Of a stretch of 64,000 nucleotides of DNA, positions 41,086 to 50,153 are shown piece by piece. The notes beneath the pieces were generated by a model. That model was not told the origin of the DNA. It saw nothing but the letters and a program-made list of their open reading frames with translations, and searched no databases. The DNA is from Zygaena filipendulae. Taxonomy: Eukaryota > Arthropoda > Insecta > Lepidoptera > Zygaenidae. Position numbers and translations under genes: made by a program. The stretch is from NCBI GenBank assembly GCA_907165275.2, contig CAJRBF020000002.1:372001-436000 (forward strand), read 5' to 3'. The stretch's first letter is position 1. Each line of letters begins with the position of its first letter.

Positions 41086-41312
41086 TACTCTACACTACAA
41101 TTTCACTATGTTACTGTCCCCTCGCTCCGCCCCTGCTCTCACGAACGGACCGTACTTGTTCAGGCAGGTAGCCCCCGAGAACAGTCATATATTTTGCCTG
41201 AGATGCTGGTAATATGATTGATTAGACGCGCTTTGTGATCAAGGTTGCGCGGGCAGGCGGTTGCTGCGGTATCTGTCACGTGTGAGAGGCCGCTATAAGT
41301 TCAGCACCTCAG
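41086..41312 (-). other. Upstream region of the coiled-coil ORF
   Basis: GC-moderate, non-coding. On minus AAAATATATGAC (about 41188) is the only TATA-like word before the ATG. No LTR edge recognised. Confidence 0.3.
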
Positions 41313-41432
41313 TTCCGGTGACAATTGTCACCGAGCAACTTCCGTCCCAGCCACAAAAGTGGCTTAGCCACAAAAGTTGCTCAGCCACAAAAGTTGCCCA
41401 GCAGCCTCCGTCCCAGTGACAATAGTAACCGC
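41313..41432. repeat. GTGAC/GTCAC short-word cluster
   Basis: GGTGACAATTGTCACC (palindrome), then three copies of a GCCACAAAAGT(T/G)GC word and a final GTGACAATAGTAACC. It resembles the cores in the 4.7-6.5-kb array and family E. Confidence 0.55.
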
Positions 41433-41514
41433 AATAACCATATTTAGGTTAGGTTTGGTTAGGTTGTGTCCTCGTCGCGGCGATCGGAGGCGACCTCTCG
41501 CTGCCTGCGGTATG

Positions 41515-41745
41515 CGCATTCCGGCGAAGGCAAATCGGAAGCCACTTGAGCTTGGTGCGAAATTCGGAGACATGGTCATATTTGCGTAGACCAAATATGA
41601 ACCGGATACATAGATTCTGGAGGCGCTCAAGTTTATTTAGCTGCTCCTCGCTAATGTCAATAAAGCAGGTATCGGCATAGTCGATCATTGGTAAAAGGAG
41701 TGATTGTGCTAACGCAACTTTAGTAGCAGTTGGAACTTGGAAGAA
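41515..41745 (-). pseudogene. LINE RT C-terminal fragment
   Basis: Minus-strand frame: VALAQSLLLPMIDYADTCFI then EQLNKLERLQNLCIRFIFGL, then LKWLPICLRRN. This is the post-RT C-terminal domain typical of jockey/CR1-type LINE ORF2. Similarity stops around 41515, where CG-rich sequence follows. Only about 75 codons are left. Confidence 0.7.
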
Positions 41746-42032
41746 AATTACGTAATCGTCTAAACGAGTCCGCAGATAAAATATTTGATAAATGGTTCAA
41801 TGCTAAATATTATTATTAATATTATTGGTTATTAAGGAATAAAATAAAATCTTATTATGGATACTATCCATTATCCATTATATAAGTTAAGTGGAAGTTG
41901 GTGGAACTTAGTAACATGGATTGGATAAAAAAAGAATCATGGTTTGAATTTGTGTTACATTTAGATAAAGTGAAATTATTTTTACAAAACCTTTTTACTT
42001 TGCAGGGTCGCAAAGATGTCAGGATGGGCGAG
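41746..42032. other. Non-coding interval left of LTR-B
   Basis: AT-rich, no gene seen. It ends at GGCGAG before the LTR-B start. Confidence 0.5.
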
Positions 42033-42689
42033 TGTGAATAGTGATTTAGGTATTCTGTACTAATATATTAAAATTGATTAATATTATTATGATTCTTATG
42101 CTATGTATTGTGATTCTTAATTTAAATAATTATACCAATGTTTATTAAAGTGATTTAAATTGCATTTCCATGGCCAATTCATATTTAATAACTGGCAACA
42201 TTGTGAATTCATAGACTGTAGAGTAAATAAAATGTTATTTGAGATAGCGGGAAAAACACGCGGGAGAACATGTTTACATAATGGCAGCAACAAAGGATCG
42301 AGTCAGTGGTGCTGGTGATTTCCTAGATGGAAGACATCATAACATCGAAAGTTAAGTATTGGTAGACAGTTTTGGCTCTATTTAATGCTTGTAATAATAA
42401 TTGTGATTACTGTATTGTTCTCATAAAATATACTGTTCAAGCTTAACTTTAGCTTCAGAGATTTGATTACTTTGTGCGTAACATGTTTTGAGATTCCTAT
42501 TGCTTATCTATACTGGCTTTGATTATTATAGAATTTGATACAAATTATATCAAAGAGTTTTTATTATAATTGGTAATACAGACACAAAGGAATAGTTTTG
42601 TTAAAATCAGGTTGTTTTATTTACTAGGTATCCTTACTAATGCTAATAATTTAACATTAGGTATCCTTACTAATGCTAATAATTTAACA
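42033..42689 (+). repeat. LTR-B, 5' LTR of decayed gypsy
   Basis: Starts TGTGAATAG and ends TTTAACA. It is the same LTR as the solo copy at 5165-5953 but with a 32-bp tandem duplication near the 3' end. It is followed by the tRNA-Leu-like PBS word and gag-like sequence, so this is a 5' LTR on the plus strand. It contains the 24-codon ATG frame at 42281-42355. Confidence 0.78.
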
Positions 42690-42705
42690 TTTCAGAAGTG
42701 GGATT
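42690..42705 (+). promoter_or_regulatory. Primer-binding-site candidate of LTR-B element
   Basis: TTCAGAAGTGGGATTA follows the LTR. It has the same 14-nt core as the family-A PBS. Confidence 0.55.
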
Positions 42706-42895
42706 ATTAAGGATTCAAGCAGCCAAAGCATTCTCGGAGTCCTGTTAAACGAAACGACGGTCATGGATCACTTCCAGATCCTGGGAGCCATGGCGGCCTA
42801 GAGATACGCCTTCTCCACGGGCCGTGAGAAATAAAGATTCTTCACAACTGGATGATACTGGTAGGATCGTTCCATATTATAGTAACGTCTTGGTT
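42706..42895 (+). pseudogene. LTR-B gypsy interior, left of nested gypsy
   Basis: Decayed. VMDHFQILGAMAA-like residues (from ATG 42763) suggest an early Gag segment, followed by stops. It is cut at GGTT (42892-42895) by the 11.7-kb gypsy and resumes at 54597. Confidence 0.45.
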
Positions 42896-44260
42896 TGTGA
42901 TGCGGCGGGCCGGGGGTCGAACCTGGCCCGCGGGCAGTCAACAAGTTTCCTGGAGATGGGGTCCCCTGACGGTCCCTATCCAAAATGAAACGAACGGTTG
43001 CGGAGTAACAGGAGTACACATACACATTTATTCGTATAATCCACAGCCCTAGCTACACTTCTAGGTTTACATACCACACTTATAAACTAAGGGCCCCGGA
43101 CGGCGGGCGGTAACACTGTTCTTTACACTACCTACTTCACAACACTTATGAACTACGGGCCCGGGCGGCGGGCGTCACGCGGGTCGCGACGGGTCCGGCA
43201 CGGTTCCTACGGGCACGGTGCGCGGGCGCGGCGGCGCGCCGGGCGGATCGGCGGTCGGCGGACACGGTGGTAGTCGGGCGGGGCCGGCGGTCGGCGGTGG
43301 CCGGGCAGGGCCGCTGGCCGGCGGTCGCGGCGGTGGCCAGGCGGGGCCGGCTGTCGACGGGCGCGGCGGTGGCCGGGCGGGGCCGGCGGTCGCGGCGATG
43401 GCCGGGCGGGGCCGGCGGTCTGCAGGCGCGGCGGTGGCCGGGCGGGGCCGGCGGTCGCGGCGATGGCCGGGCGGGGCCGGCGGTCTCGGCGATGGCCGGG
43501 CGGGGTCGGCCGTCGGCAGGCGCGGTGCCAGCGGGCGGGCGGCGGTCGGTGGCCGAGGGCTGGATAGGGCTAGGACGGGAAGCGGGCGGCCGGGTGTGAG
43601 TTGGCGAATGTCGGCCTATCCCCAATACAGCCGGAGCGAGAGGGGCCGGTCGGTGTTTCCGGTAGCCCTGTCCCCAATACAAGCCGGAGCGAGAGGGGCC
43701 GAGCGTCCCGGAGAGTCTGTCGGTGTGCTGCGGGTTATTCGGTGGCCTATCCCCAATACAAGCCGGAGCGAGAGGGGCCGGCTACCTTGGTGAGTTGGTG
43801 TGGGTTAGTGGTGTCGAGTGTTTCGGTGGCTGTGGTGGCCGGGACAGGAAGAGGCAGGTATGCGGGAGTTCGCGCCACCGATGGCTGCCGCTGGCTGTAG
43901 GGCCCCAACGTGCTGCGCTGATGCGCAACTCGTAAGCCAGCAACGTAGCGACGGCGATCGGTGTGCGAGGGACGGGTTTGGATGGCGGACGTGCGGATAC
44001 GGAGGTGGAGGGTTACCGCGCCGCTAGGTTCACGCGCCGCGGCACTGGCGGGTGGAACGAGTGGACGTGACACGGGCGTGTGCACGGTGCGAGAACCTGT
44101 CGGCGAGTAATCCCCCGGCGGTGCGCGGCGTCGGTATTTATAGCCCCGGAGCGGTGTGCGCTTCGTCGCGTCGCGATATGCGGCCGGTGTCGCTGTGTGC
44201 GTCGGCGGTGCGGGGGGGGTTGAGGCGTGCACGCGGTGCGCGCGTGTCCGCTTCCTTACA
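42896..44260 (-). repeat. 3' LTR of GGTT gypsy, GC-rich
   Basis: 1365 bp. The middle (43210-43590) is a minisatellite of GGCCGGGCGGGGCCGGCGGT-type units, followed by three copies of CCCAATACA(A)GCCGGAGCGAG. Long frames here on both strands reflect lack of AT-rich stops and are not genes. On minus TATAAATA lies at 44135-44142. Confidence 0.9.
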
Positions 44261-44275
44261 CTCCCCCCCTCCGGA
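44261..44275 (-). promoter_or_regulatory. Polypurine tract, GGTT gypsy
   Basis: On minus CCGGAGGGGGGGAG abuts the 3' LTR. Confidence 0.75.
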
Positions 44276-44480
44276 AGAAGATTTTTACCAGGGTAAAAAT
44301 CACCGTCCTACGGAAAAAAATTAAAATACAAAAAAAACAAAAAAAAAATCAAACTTGAGAGCCGTAAACCTCGGACCCGCGTGACCTTCTGAGTTTCTTT
44401 ACTCGTATCGGAATCTAAATCTATTGCAAATCCGGTGAAAATGTATCCTATTCTACCTTAAGCTAAGGTTACTGCTACCT
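44276..44480 (-). other. GGTT gypsy 3' non-coding, left of R1 insertion
   Basis: A-rich sequence up to the R1 target duplication, which occupies 44465-44480 (AAGGTTACTGCTACCT). Confidence 0.6.
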
Positions 44481-44797
44481 CCGTGGACCTGCCCGGTGTG
44501 TCTGGGTGGGCGGAGAGATGAACTCCGACACGGCGCGTCCCCAGGTGGCGGATAGGGGAATGCCCGCGGTATCTAGTGATTGCCTTCGGGCATTGGCTAG
44601 GTATGGTGGGTAGGAGCTTGCTCCCGCGGACCAAACATACATATCGTAATCCCATTCTGAGTGTCGTGGATCACGTCTCGCGGCTCAGAAAGGGACCGAG
44701 GGTCTTGGCTTAGCCGCCCGGACCGCGAGGAAGAACACCTCTATAAAAATTACCCCGAATCCCAAGCGATAGCGCGTCGTGAGGGGATGCATGGCTG

Positions 44798-47332
44798 ATG
44801 GGAGGTTCAGTCGTTAACGCGCTCGCCCGCAGGGTACCAGCCGCCCCCCTGGGGGCGTTAAGCCTCAGGCTTACCCGGGCACAGGGGGCACTGCTCGGGT
44901 GGACCTGTTATTTCCCCCATGATCGTGGGAACAAAATGAGTAGCCAAAAACCCAAAACCCCTAGAGATAAGTTAAAATTAGATTTAAGTTTAGATTTAAG
45001 TGATAGAGAAGGAGGGCCCCCCCATGTGCGCATGGAGAGGGCGGATACGCCGATGGCGCCTGGTAGCAGTGACTCGCACGGGATTTGGATGGTGGGCAGC
45101 GAGTCCGATGCCGCCGGGCCGTCAACGGCTAACGTGAAGTCGCCCGCCGCGGGCGTGATTACGCGCGCAGCGAAGGCGCGCGTGGGAGTGAAGCCAACGC
45201 GTTTGGCGTCGAGTACGGATGACAGTCTCGTCACTATCCCCTCTCCGGTATTACCTCGGGTGTTACTAGAGAGAATGGATACGATACTGTCATCTGATAC
45301 CGACGGCAACCTGTCGACTGACGACACAGCGTGGCGTGACAGGAGGAAGCGGCCGCGAGGGCACCTGAGCCAGGAATCGGACGGCGCACCGTCCGACGAA
45401 GACCTCTATATGTCCTCGCCGTCGACATCAAAAAGAAGTGGGAGCAAGCGGGGACGTGGACGCCGGCCTACGTGGCAGCAACGTGGCCAGTTTCTTGGCC
45501 TGGATAAGCCGGAGGTGGACCCCCCCGCCTTGGAAAGACAAGAGCCCGAGCTCGAGGCCGAAGACGAGGTGGCGGCCATGAGCCAGAAGGCCCGTGCCCT
45601 TAGGCCCTTGGGCCGAGCTCAAAGAGAGGAGTTTGGTCGGGCTCTCGGAGACCCATTCAACGAGACCGTTGATGACCTCCGGGAGAACATCATCGATGAC
45701 ACGGGGATCATCCGCACCGTCGCCTTGAAGTCGGCGAACCTAAAAGGGACGTTCGTCCGTTCCTTGAAGGAGGCGGCGGATCGGATCGAAGACCGGGCCA
45801 GAGCTCTGGCCGGTTGCTCCGTGTCATCCGAGACAGAGAAGTTGACGGTGGAGGTGAGGGCCCTCCAAAGAGAAAACTCTCGTCTTCGCGCGGAGATGGC
45901 GAGCCTCCATAAGGAGTTTGCGGCCTTCCGTGCGGAGGTGGAGTTGGAGCGAGCACGAACCGCTTTACCACCCCCACCGTCACCACAACCGGAGTTACCA
46001 GTGAGGGAGGAAGTTCGGGAACAGCCTCTCACCCAGGAAGACATCATGCGCACAGTGCGCAACATTGTCGACGCTAGGCTGGAGGGGAGTCTGCTCCCGG
46101 ACAGACCGAGACCGTCCCTCCAACACGAGAGACGGTCCATGGACACGACGCCGCCGGAGCCGATGCCGGTCACCACGGAAAATACACCCGAGGTGCCTCC
46201 GGCGTCGGCCAAACCAGCAAAAGGGAAAGGGAAAGGGAAGAAGACCAAGGGAGCAAAGGGACCCACCCCCGCGGCTTCTCAACGGCCTGATCCCCGCCCA
46301 TTGCCTCCGGCACCCGCTAGTCTCGATGCGGCATGGTCGGAGGTGGTGAGGCGAAATAAGAAGAAGCCGACAGGGAAGGGGAAGGGTATCAATCCCCCTC
46401 CCCAAATACCCGAACGCCCGGCTAAACCCGGAAAGAAGGCCCCAAAAAAGCCGGGGCAGAAAAAGGTGGCGCCTAAGGCCCGTAGGCCGGCGGCCAAGAA
46501 TCTTCGACCCCCTCGCTCGGCGGCCATAGTTTTACAACTAGAGCCGGAGTCTGCAGAGCGGGGTCGGACCTACAAGGAGGTGCTTACCGAGGTCACATCC
46601 AAGATTAAGCTGGCTGACCTCGGTATTACGGACATCAAGTTCAGGCTTGCCAAGACTGGAGCGCGCATCCTGGAGGTGTCGGGGACGGACAACGGCGAGA
46701 AAGCGGATGCCCTCGCCGCTGCGATTCGGCAGGCTCTTCCTGCTGGAGACGTGCGGGTCACCAGACCGGTCAAACGCATTGAACTCCGCGTTTCCGGTCT
46801 GGACGACTCGGTAACCAGTAGGGAGGTGGCTGCCAAAGTCGCCGAATTTGGAGGCTGTTCGGAGGAAGCCGTCACTGTCGGAGAGATTCGACAAGCTCCC
46901 TCCGGCACCGGCACCGCCTGGGTACGCTGTCCAGTCGCGGCTGGAAAGAAGCTGGCGCTTGAAGAGCGCCTCCTTGTAGGATGGGTTGCTGCCAGGGTCA
47001 CCCTGCTGCCGCCCAGACCACTGCGGTGCTACCGCTGTCTACAGGTGGGACATGTAGGCAGGCTGTGCACCGCGGAGGTCGATCGCAGCCGGCACTGCTA
47101 CCGGTGCGGCCTTCCCGGCCACATCGCAGCCAAGTGCTCCGGCGAGCCTCGGTGTCTTTTGTGCGCCGAGGCCGGAAAACCGGCCGGGCACCGGTTGGGG
47201 GCTGGGTCTTGCACCGCCCCCAAGAAACCGCCGAGGAGGGCGCCACCCAAAGCTGCCACCGTCGCTCCGGTACGCTTGGTGTTCGGCGCATCACAGCCCG
47301 CTGTGCCCAGAGCGGGTATGGACGTGTCCTAG
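44798..47332 (+). CDS. R1-clade LINE ORF1 (Gag-like, three zinc knuckles)
   Basis: 844 codons from ATG 44798. The second ATG at 44936 (MSSQKPKTPRDK) may be the real start, since the first 46 residues look like translated leader. The protein has a Ser/charged N-terminus, a helical segment (about residues 340-400, ETEKLTVEVRALQRENSRLR), Pro/Lys-rich KGKGKGKK stretches, and a conserved ORF1 domain (about residues 585-740). At the end are three knuckles: CYRCLQVGHVGRLC (~744-757), CYRCGLPGHIAAKC (~768-781) and CLLCAEAGKPAGHRLGAGSC. R1-clade ORF1 proteins bind element RNA and form particles with it. The frame is intact. Confidence 0.88.
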   Translation: MGGSVVNALARRVPAAPLGALSLRLTRAQGALLGWTCYFPHDRGNKMSSQKPKTPRDKLKLDLSLDLSDREGGPPHVRMERADTPMAPGSSDSHGIWMVGSESDAAGPSTANVKSPAAGVITRAAKARVGVKPTRLASSTDDSLVTIPSPVLPRVLLERMDTILSSDTDGNLSTDDTAWRDRRKRPRGHLSQESDGAPSDEDLYMSSPSTSKRSGSKRGRGRRPTWQQRGQFLGLDKPEVDPPALERQEPELEAEDEVAAMSQKARALRPLGRAQREEFGRALGDPFNETVDDLRENIIDDTGIIRTVALKSANLKGTFVRSLKEAADRIEDRARALAGCSVSSETEKLTVEVRALQRENSRLRAEMASLHKEFAAFRAEVELERARTALPPPPSPQPELPVREEVREQPLTQEDIMRTVRNIVDARLEGSLLPDRPRPSLQHERRSMDTTPPEPMPVTTENTPEVPPASAKPAKGKGKGKKTKGAKGPTPAASQRPDPRPLPPAPASLDAAWSEVVRRNKKKPTGKGKGINPPPQIPERPAKPGKKAPKKPGQKKVAPKARRPAAKNLRPPRSAAIVLQLEPESAERGRTYKEVLTEVTSKIKLADLGITDIKFRLAKTGARILEVSGTDNGEKADALAAAIRQALPAGDVRVTRPVKRIELRVSGLDDSVTSREVAAKVAEFGGCSEEAVTVGEIRQAPSGTGTAWVRCPVAAGKKLALEERLLVGWVAARVTLLPPRPLRCYRCLQVGHVGRLCTAEVDRSRHCYRCGLPGHIAAKCSGEPRCLLCAEAGKPAGHRLGAGSCTAPKKPPRRAPPKAATVAPVRLVFGASQPAVPRAGMDVS

Positions 47333-47540
47333 GGTTGCGTGGCCGGCTTGCTCCACTCCCTCTGAACCTAGTAGCAGAGGCAGTGTTGAGGCAGGCCGGC
47401 CAACCCCCAGGATCACCTTCGTGTCTCTGATAGAGAGGCACGGGGAGGGAAGGCGCGTTTGGTCGCTCCGGCGCGCCTTCAAATGGAACGAGCAGGTCGC
47501 CATTGCACCTTGGCGATGCCGCGGCGGGGTTAAAGGATAA
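47333..47540 (+). pseudogene. Probable ORF2 C-terminal stub of R1 derivative
   Basis: A frame open from the end of ORF1 reads TPRITFVSLIERHGEGRRVW and ends at a TAA near 47538. It looks like the last residues of ORF2 joined to the ORF1 end by an internal deletion. No RT or endonuclease motif. Confidence 0.4.
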
Positions 47541-47721
47541 AGCCTTGGCGATGCCTTACCCCGCCACCGCGGAGCGGAGTGGGCCCTGGGGTTTTAGTGG
47601 GTAGGGGCCATTCTGGCCGAGTCCCACACTCCCCGCGCCGCCTGCACGCCCAGGCGCGGGGGTGCGTAAATGCATTTCCCCAGGTTAAAAAAAAAAAAAA
47701 AAAAAAAGGTTACTGCTACCT

Positions 47722-48198
47722 ATTGAAAAATTATGTCCTGACTACCTAATATTATTCCTTGCTGGTTGATACAAAATATGTTACTGCTATACATCTTATC
47801 CTATATACCTGCTTTATTTAGTTATTTCTTACTACCTAACTGTTTAATGCACTATCGGCAGGAAATCCGAATGGAATACAGTACTACTTGGTTAAATTGT
47901 ACATGTTTTTACTTTATCTCTTTACCACCACTAGAAAAAACAAGAACACAAAAAAAAAAATATAAAACCGGTTCTTCTGCCGTTGATAAACGAAAGTAAA
48001 CAAAAAAAACAATAGGGGTGCCCTGCCCCGAAAAGAAAAGAAACGTACTTACTAATGCGAACATAATACGGTATTCGTACCCTTGGTGAACCAGGAAAAA
48101 CAAAATATATATATATCTATACTACTAATACTGCTTTTAATAATAATTAATATACAACGAAAAAAAAAACTCTAAAGAATCTCCGCCGCCGCCGTTCG
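47722..48198 (-). other. GGTT gypsy non-coding segment between ORF3 and R1
   Basis: AT-rich gypsy 3' sequence resuming after the R1 target duplication. No gene seen. Confidence 0.55.
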
Positions 48199-48621
48199 CT
48201 ATGCTGGGTCGCTGGTGTTTTTCCGGGCTTGCGCTTTCTTACGTCGCTCCCTTCTCCTCCTGCTCCCATCCCGGTCTGGATTTTTCCGTTTGCGCGGACC
48301 TCCTGCGATGCTAGCGCGCACGTCGTTTAGCACCGCGAGGTAGGTCTCGTCGTCCATCTCGTCTGTCGGGTCCTCCTCAATCTCCAGGCTCACCATATTC
48401 CAGTCGCCCTCCTCTGCGCCCGTTTGCTGTTTCGCGTGGTTGGTTGTGGGTTTTTGTGGTGGCTCCTCCCACCGGCAGAGCTCTCCCCCGCTCAAGATTA
48501 GGAAGTCTCGTGCCCGACCTTCCCCAATCAAGCTGATTCCCGGTGGTGGCGCGCTTTGTCCCGCCCAGCTGCGTAATCCCTGCGCTGGCGGGTTTACTTT
48601 CGTGTTGTTTTCCGGGTTCAT
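48199..48621 (-). CDS. Third ORF of GGTT gypsy, unknown function
   Basis: 140 codons from ATG 48621 (MNPENNTKVNPPAQGLRSW), about 250 bp downstream of the pol stop on the same strand. The middle is acidic (SLEIEEDPTDEMDDETYLAVL) and the end strongly basic (RKRKNPDRDGSRRRRERRKK), like a nuclear or RNA-binding tail. It has no signal peptide or membrane segment, so it is not an envelope protein. Position suggests expression from a spliced or subgenomic RNA. It could be an accessory protein or a captured fragment. I recognise no family. Confidence 0.5.
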   Translation of the reverse strand: MNPENNTKVNPPAQGLRSWAGQSAPPPGISLIGEGRARDFLILSGGELCRWEEPPQKPTTNHAKQQTGAEEGDWNMVSLEIEEDPTDEMDDETYLAVLNDVRASIAGGPRKRKNPDRDGSRRRRERRKKAQARKNTSDPA

Positions 48622-48869
48622 TTTCCCTGTTCGATTTGGAGACGGTGCCGGTTTCGTGCTTTCGCTTGTAATGCATTCCGTTATCGTTTTTCCCTTATTT
48701 ATATGAATTTATCCTCCGTTATAATTTTCCTTGTGGGTATGCCTTTTTACAACTACCTCCCGTTTTCATTTCTTAAGGCTTAAGGTATGTTTACACTGTC
48801 CTGGTTTCTAGGGATTGCGTTTTTTCTTCGTCCCTTTCTTGTTCCCGTAGAATGGAGGTTGCGGCTATA
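48622..48869 (-). other. Pol-ORF3 spacer
   Basis: Non-coding on minus between the pol stop and the third ORF. Confidence 0.5.
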
Positions 48870-50153
48870 CTAAATGTTTTCATTCTGCCTGGTGGGGTCC
48901 TGTTTGTATGGTTTTATGTCCTTCACGTGTGCCGTAATTTTTTTCCTCTTGTTCTGTGGGTCTTGGAGTCTGAATATCACTGGTGAAATTTCTTCTAGCA
49001 CTTGGTATGGTCCTGAGAATTTCGGTGCGAATTTTGAAATAAATCCCTTGCTTGCGTCGGAGAGTGGGAAATCCCTTTTTAAAACCCATTCTGACGGATT
49101 TGGTTTCCAGTGTATTCTTTTTTCGTCGTAGTATTTTTTCTGTTCGGCCGATGAGTTGTCTTGGTTTTTCTTCACTATGTTGTAGATTTCCTGTAGTTTG
49201 CTCCTTGATTGTACCTGCGGTGTTGGAAAACTGTTTTTATCTCCTGGTATGCGTGGTTCTCTTCCGTACAGTAGGAATGCAGGGGAGTATTTGGTTGACG
49301 CTTGTCTTGCCGTGTTTATGGCGAAATTGAATTCCGGTATATACTGATCCCATTTCTTATGATTTCCGTCTATGAAAGTGGCGATCATACTTTCTATTGT
49401 TCTGTTTACTCGTTCGGTTGGGTTGCACTGTGGTGAATATGGGGGGGTTAGACGTTGTTCGATCCCGTACCTTTCTAACTCGTTTCTGAACTCCTTGCTG
49501 ATGAATTGTCTTCCGTTGTCGCTGAGGAGTACTTTTGGGCACCCGTAGCGCAATATTATGCATTCTTTTAGTGTTTTTATTATTGAGTTACTTGTTGCGG
49601 TTCTCAGTGGCTTGATTTCCGTCCATTTTGTGAATTTGTCGTGGTATACTATAAGCCATTTGTACCCGTTCGTTGATCGTGGTAGCGGGCCTATTAGGTC
49701 TGTCGTTACTATTTGCCAGGGTTCCTCGGCGTTGTCCGTCCGCATTAGGCCCGGTGTTTTCGTTTGTGCTGGTTTGTGTTTTTGGCATGTTGCGCATCTG
49801 GTGACGTACGTAGCTATGTCTCGGTGCATTCCTGGCCAGTAGTAGCGTTGTGCTATGCGATTTAGCGTTTTGTTCGTTCCGAGATGTCCGGCAATTGGTG
49901 CGTCGTGGTTCTCTTTGAATATAGTTTCCTTTTCAGTTTCGGTTACACATAGCTTCCACTGGGAGTTTGGATATAGTTTTGTTCCGTAAGCGTTGTTTTC
50001 GATCTTTCTATACAGTTTCCCATCTCTTACACAATAGTCTGTATTGTTGGATGGCTGCGTTTCCGTTTGTTCCAATTTTTTGTTGTACCAATCTTGTTTC
50101 TCGCTTTTTGTTGTGTATACTGGGTTCCTTGACAATTCGTCGGCTAGTTGGTT
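48870..50153 (-). CDS. GGTT gypsy integrase (downstream of in-frame stop)
   Basis: Same frame as the upstream gag-pol part, separated only by TAA (50154-50156), so it has no start of its own. It begins NQLADELSRNP (end of RNase H/tether). The zinc domain is HDAPIAGHLGTNKTL...CATCQKHK. The core has VTTDLIGPLPRS (Asp), LLSDNGRQFISKEF (Asp) and CNPTERVNRTIES (Glu). The C-terminus has SGPYQVLEEISPVIFRLQ, a GPY/F-type module, and KDIKPYKQ. All catalytic residues are present. Integration function depends on readthrough or an intact copy elsewhere. Confidence 0.9.
   Translation of the reverse strand, partial: NQLADELSRNPVYTTKSEKQDWYNKKLEQTETQPSNNTDYCVRDGKLYRKIENNAYGTKLYPNSQWKLCVTETEKETIFKENHDAPIAGHLGTNKTLNRIAQRYYWPGMHRDIATYVTRCATCQKHKPAQTKTPGLMRTDNAEEPWQIVTTDLIGPLPRSTNGYKWLIVYHDKFTKWTEIKPLRTATSNSIIKTLKECIILRYGCPKVLLSDNGRQFISKEFRNELERYGIEQRLTPPYSPQCNPTERVNRTIESMIATFIDGNHKKWDQYIPEFNFAINTARQASTKYSPAFLLYGREPRIPGDKNSFPTPQVQSRSKLQEIYNIVKKNQDNSSAEQKKYYDEKRIHWKPNPSEWVLKRDFPLSDASKGFISKFAPKFSGPYQVLEEISPVIFRLQDPQNKRKKITAHVKDIKPYKQDPTRQNENI

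Larger units (their letters stand above)
44481..47705 (+). mobile_element. R1-clade LINE derivative with ORF1 only
   Basis: Flanked by AAGGTTACTGCTACCT (44465-44480 and 47706-47721), a 14-16-bp TSD. It has a GC-rich 5' UTR, a complete 844-codon ORF1 and a 3' UTR of R1-clade type (TTTTAGTGGGTAGGGGCC...AAATGCATTTCCCCAGGTT) ending in ~20 A. Between the ORF1 stop and the 3' UTR there is only ~200 bp, so endonuclease and reverse transcriptase (ORF2) are deleted. Clean ends and poly-A show this short form retrotransposed as such, using RT supplied in trans. Confidence 0.85.

Noticed and set aside
41440..41466. Interstitial insect telomere repeat (TTAGG)n
   Set aside because: Only two or three imperfect units; too short to be more than chance.
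43146..43900. Several 100-190-codon ORFs on both strands in the GC-rich LTR (and again at 53447-54240)
   Set aside because: They lie in the LTR minisatellite, are open in many frames because stop codons are AT-rich, and show only compositional Pro/Arg/Gly/Ala bias.
45428..47503. Minus-strand ORFs opposite R1 ORF1
   Set aside because: The plus strand has an 844-codon frame with three zinc knuckles; the others are GC-driven shadows.
48199..48621. Envelope gene in the GGTT gypsy
   Set aside because: The ORF has no signal peptide, membrane segment or furin-type site and is far too short.
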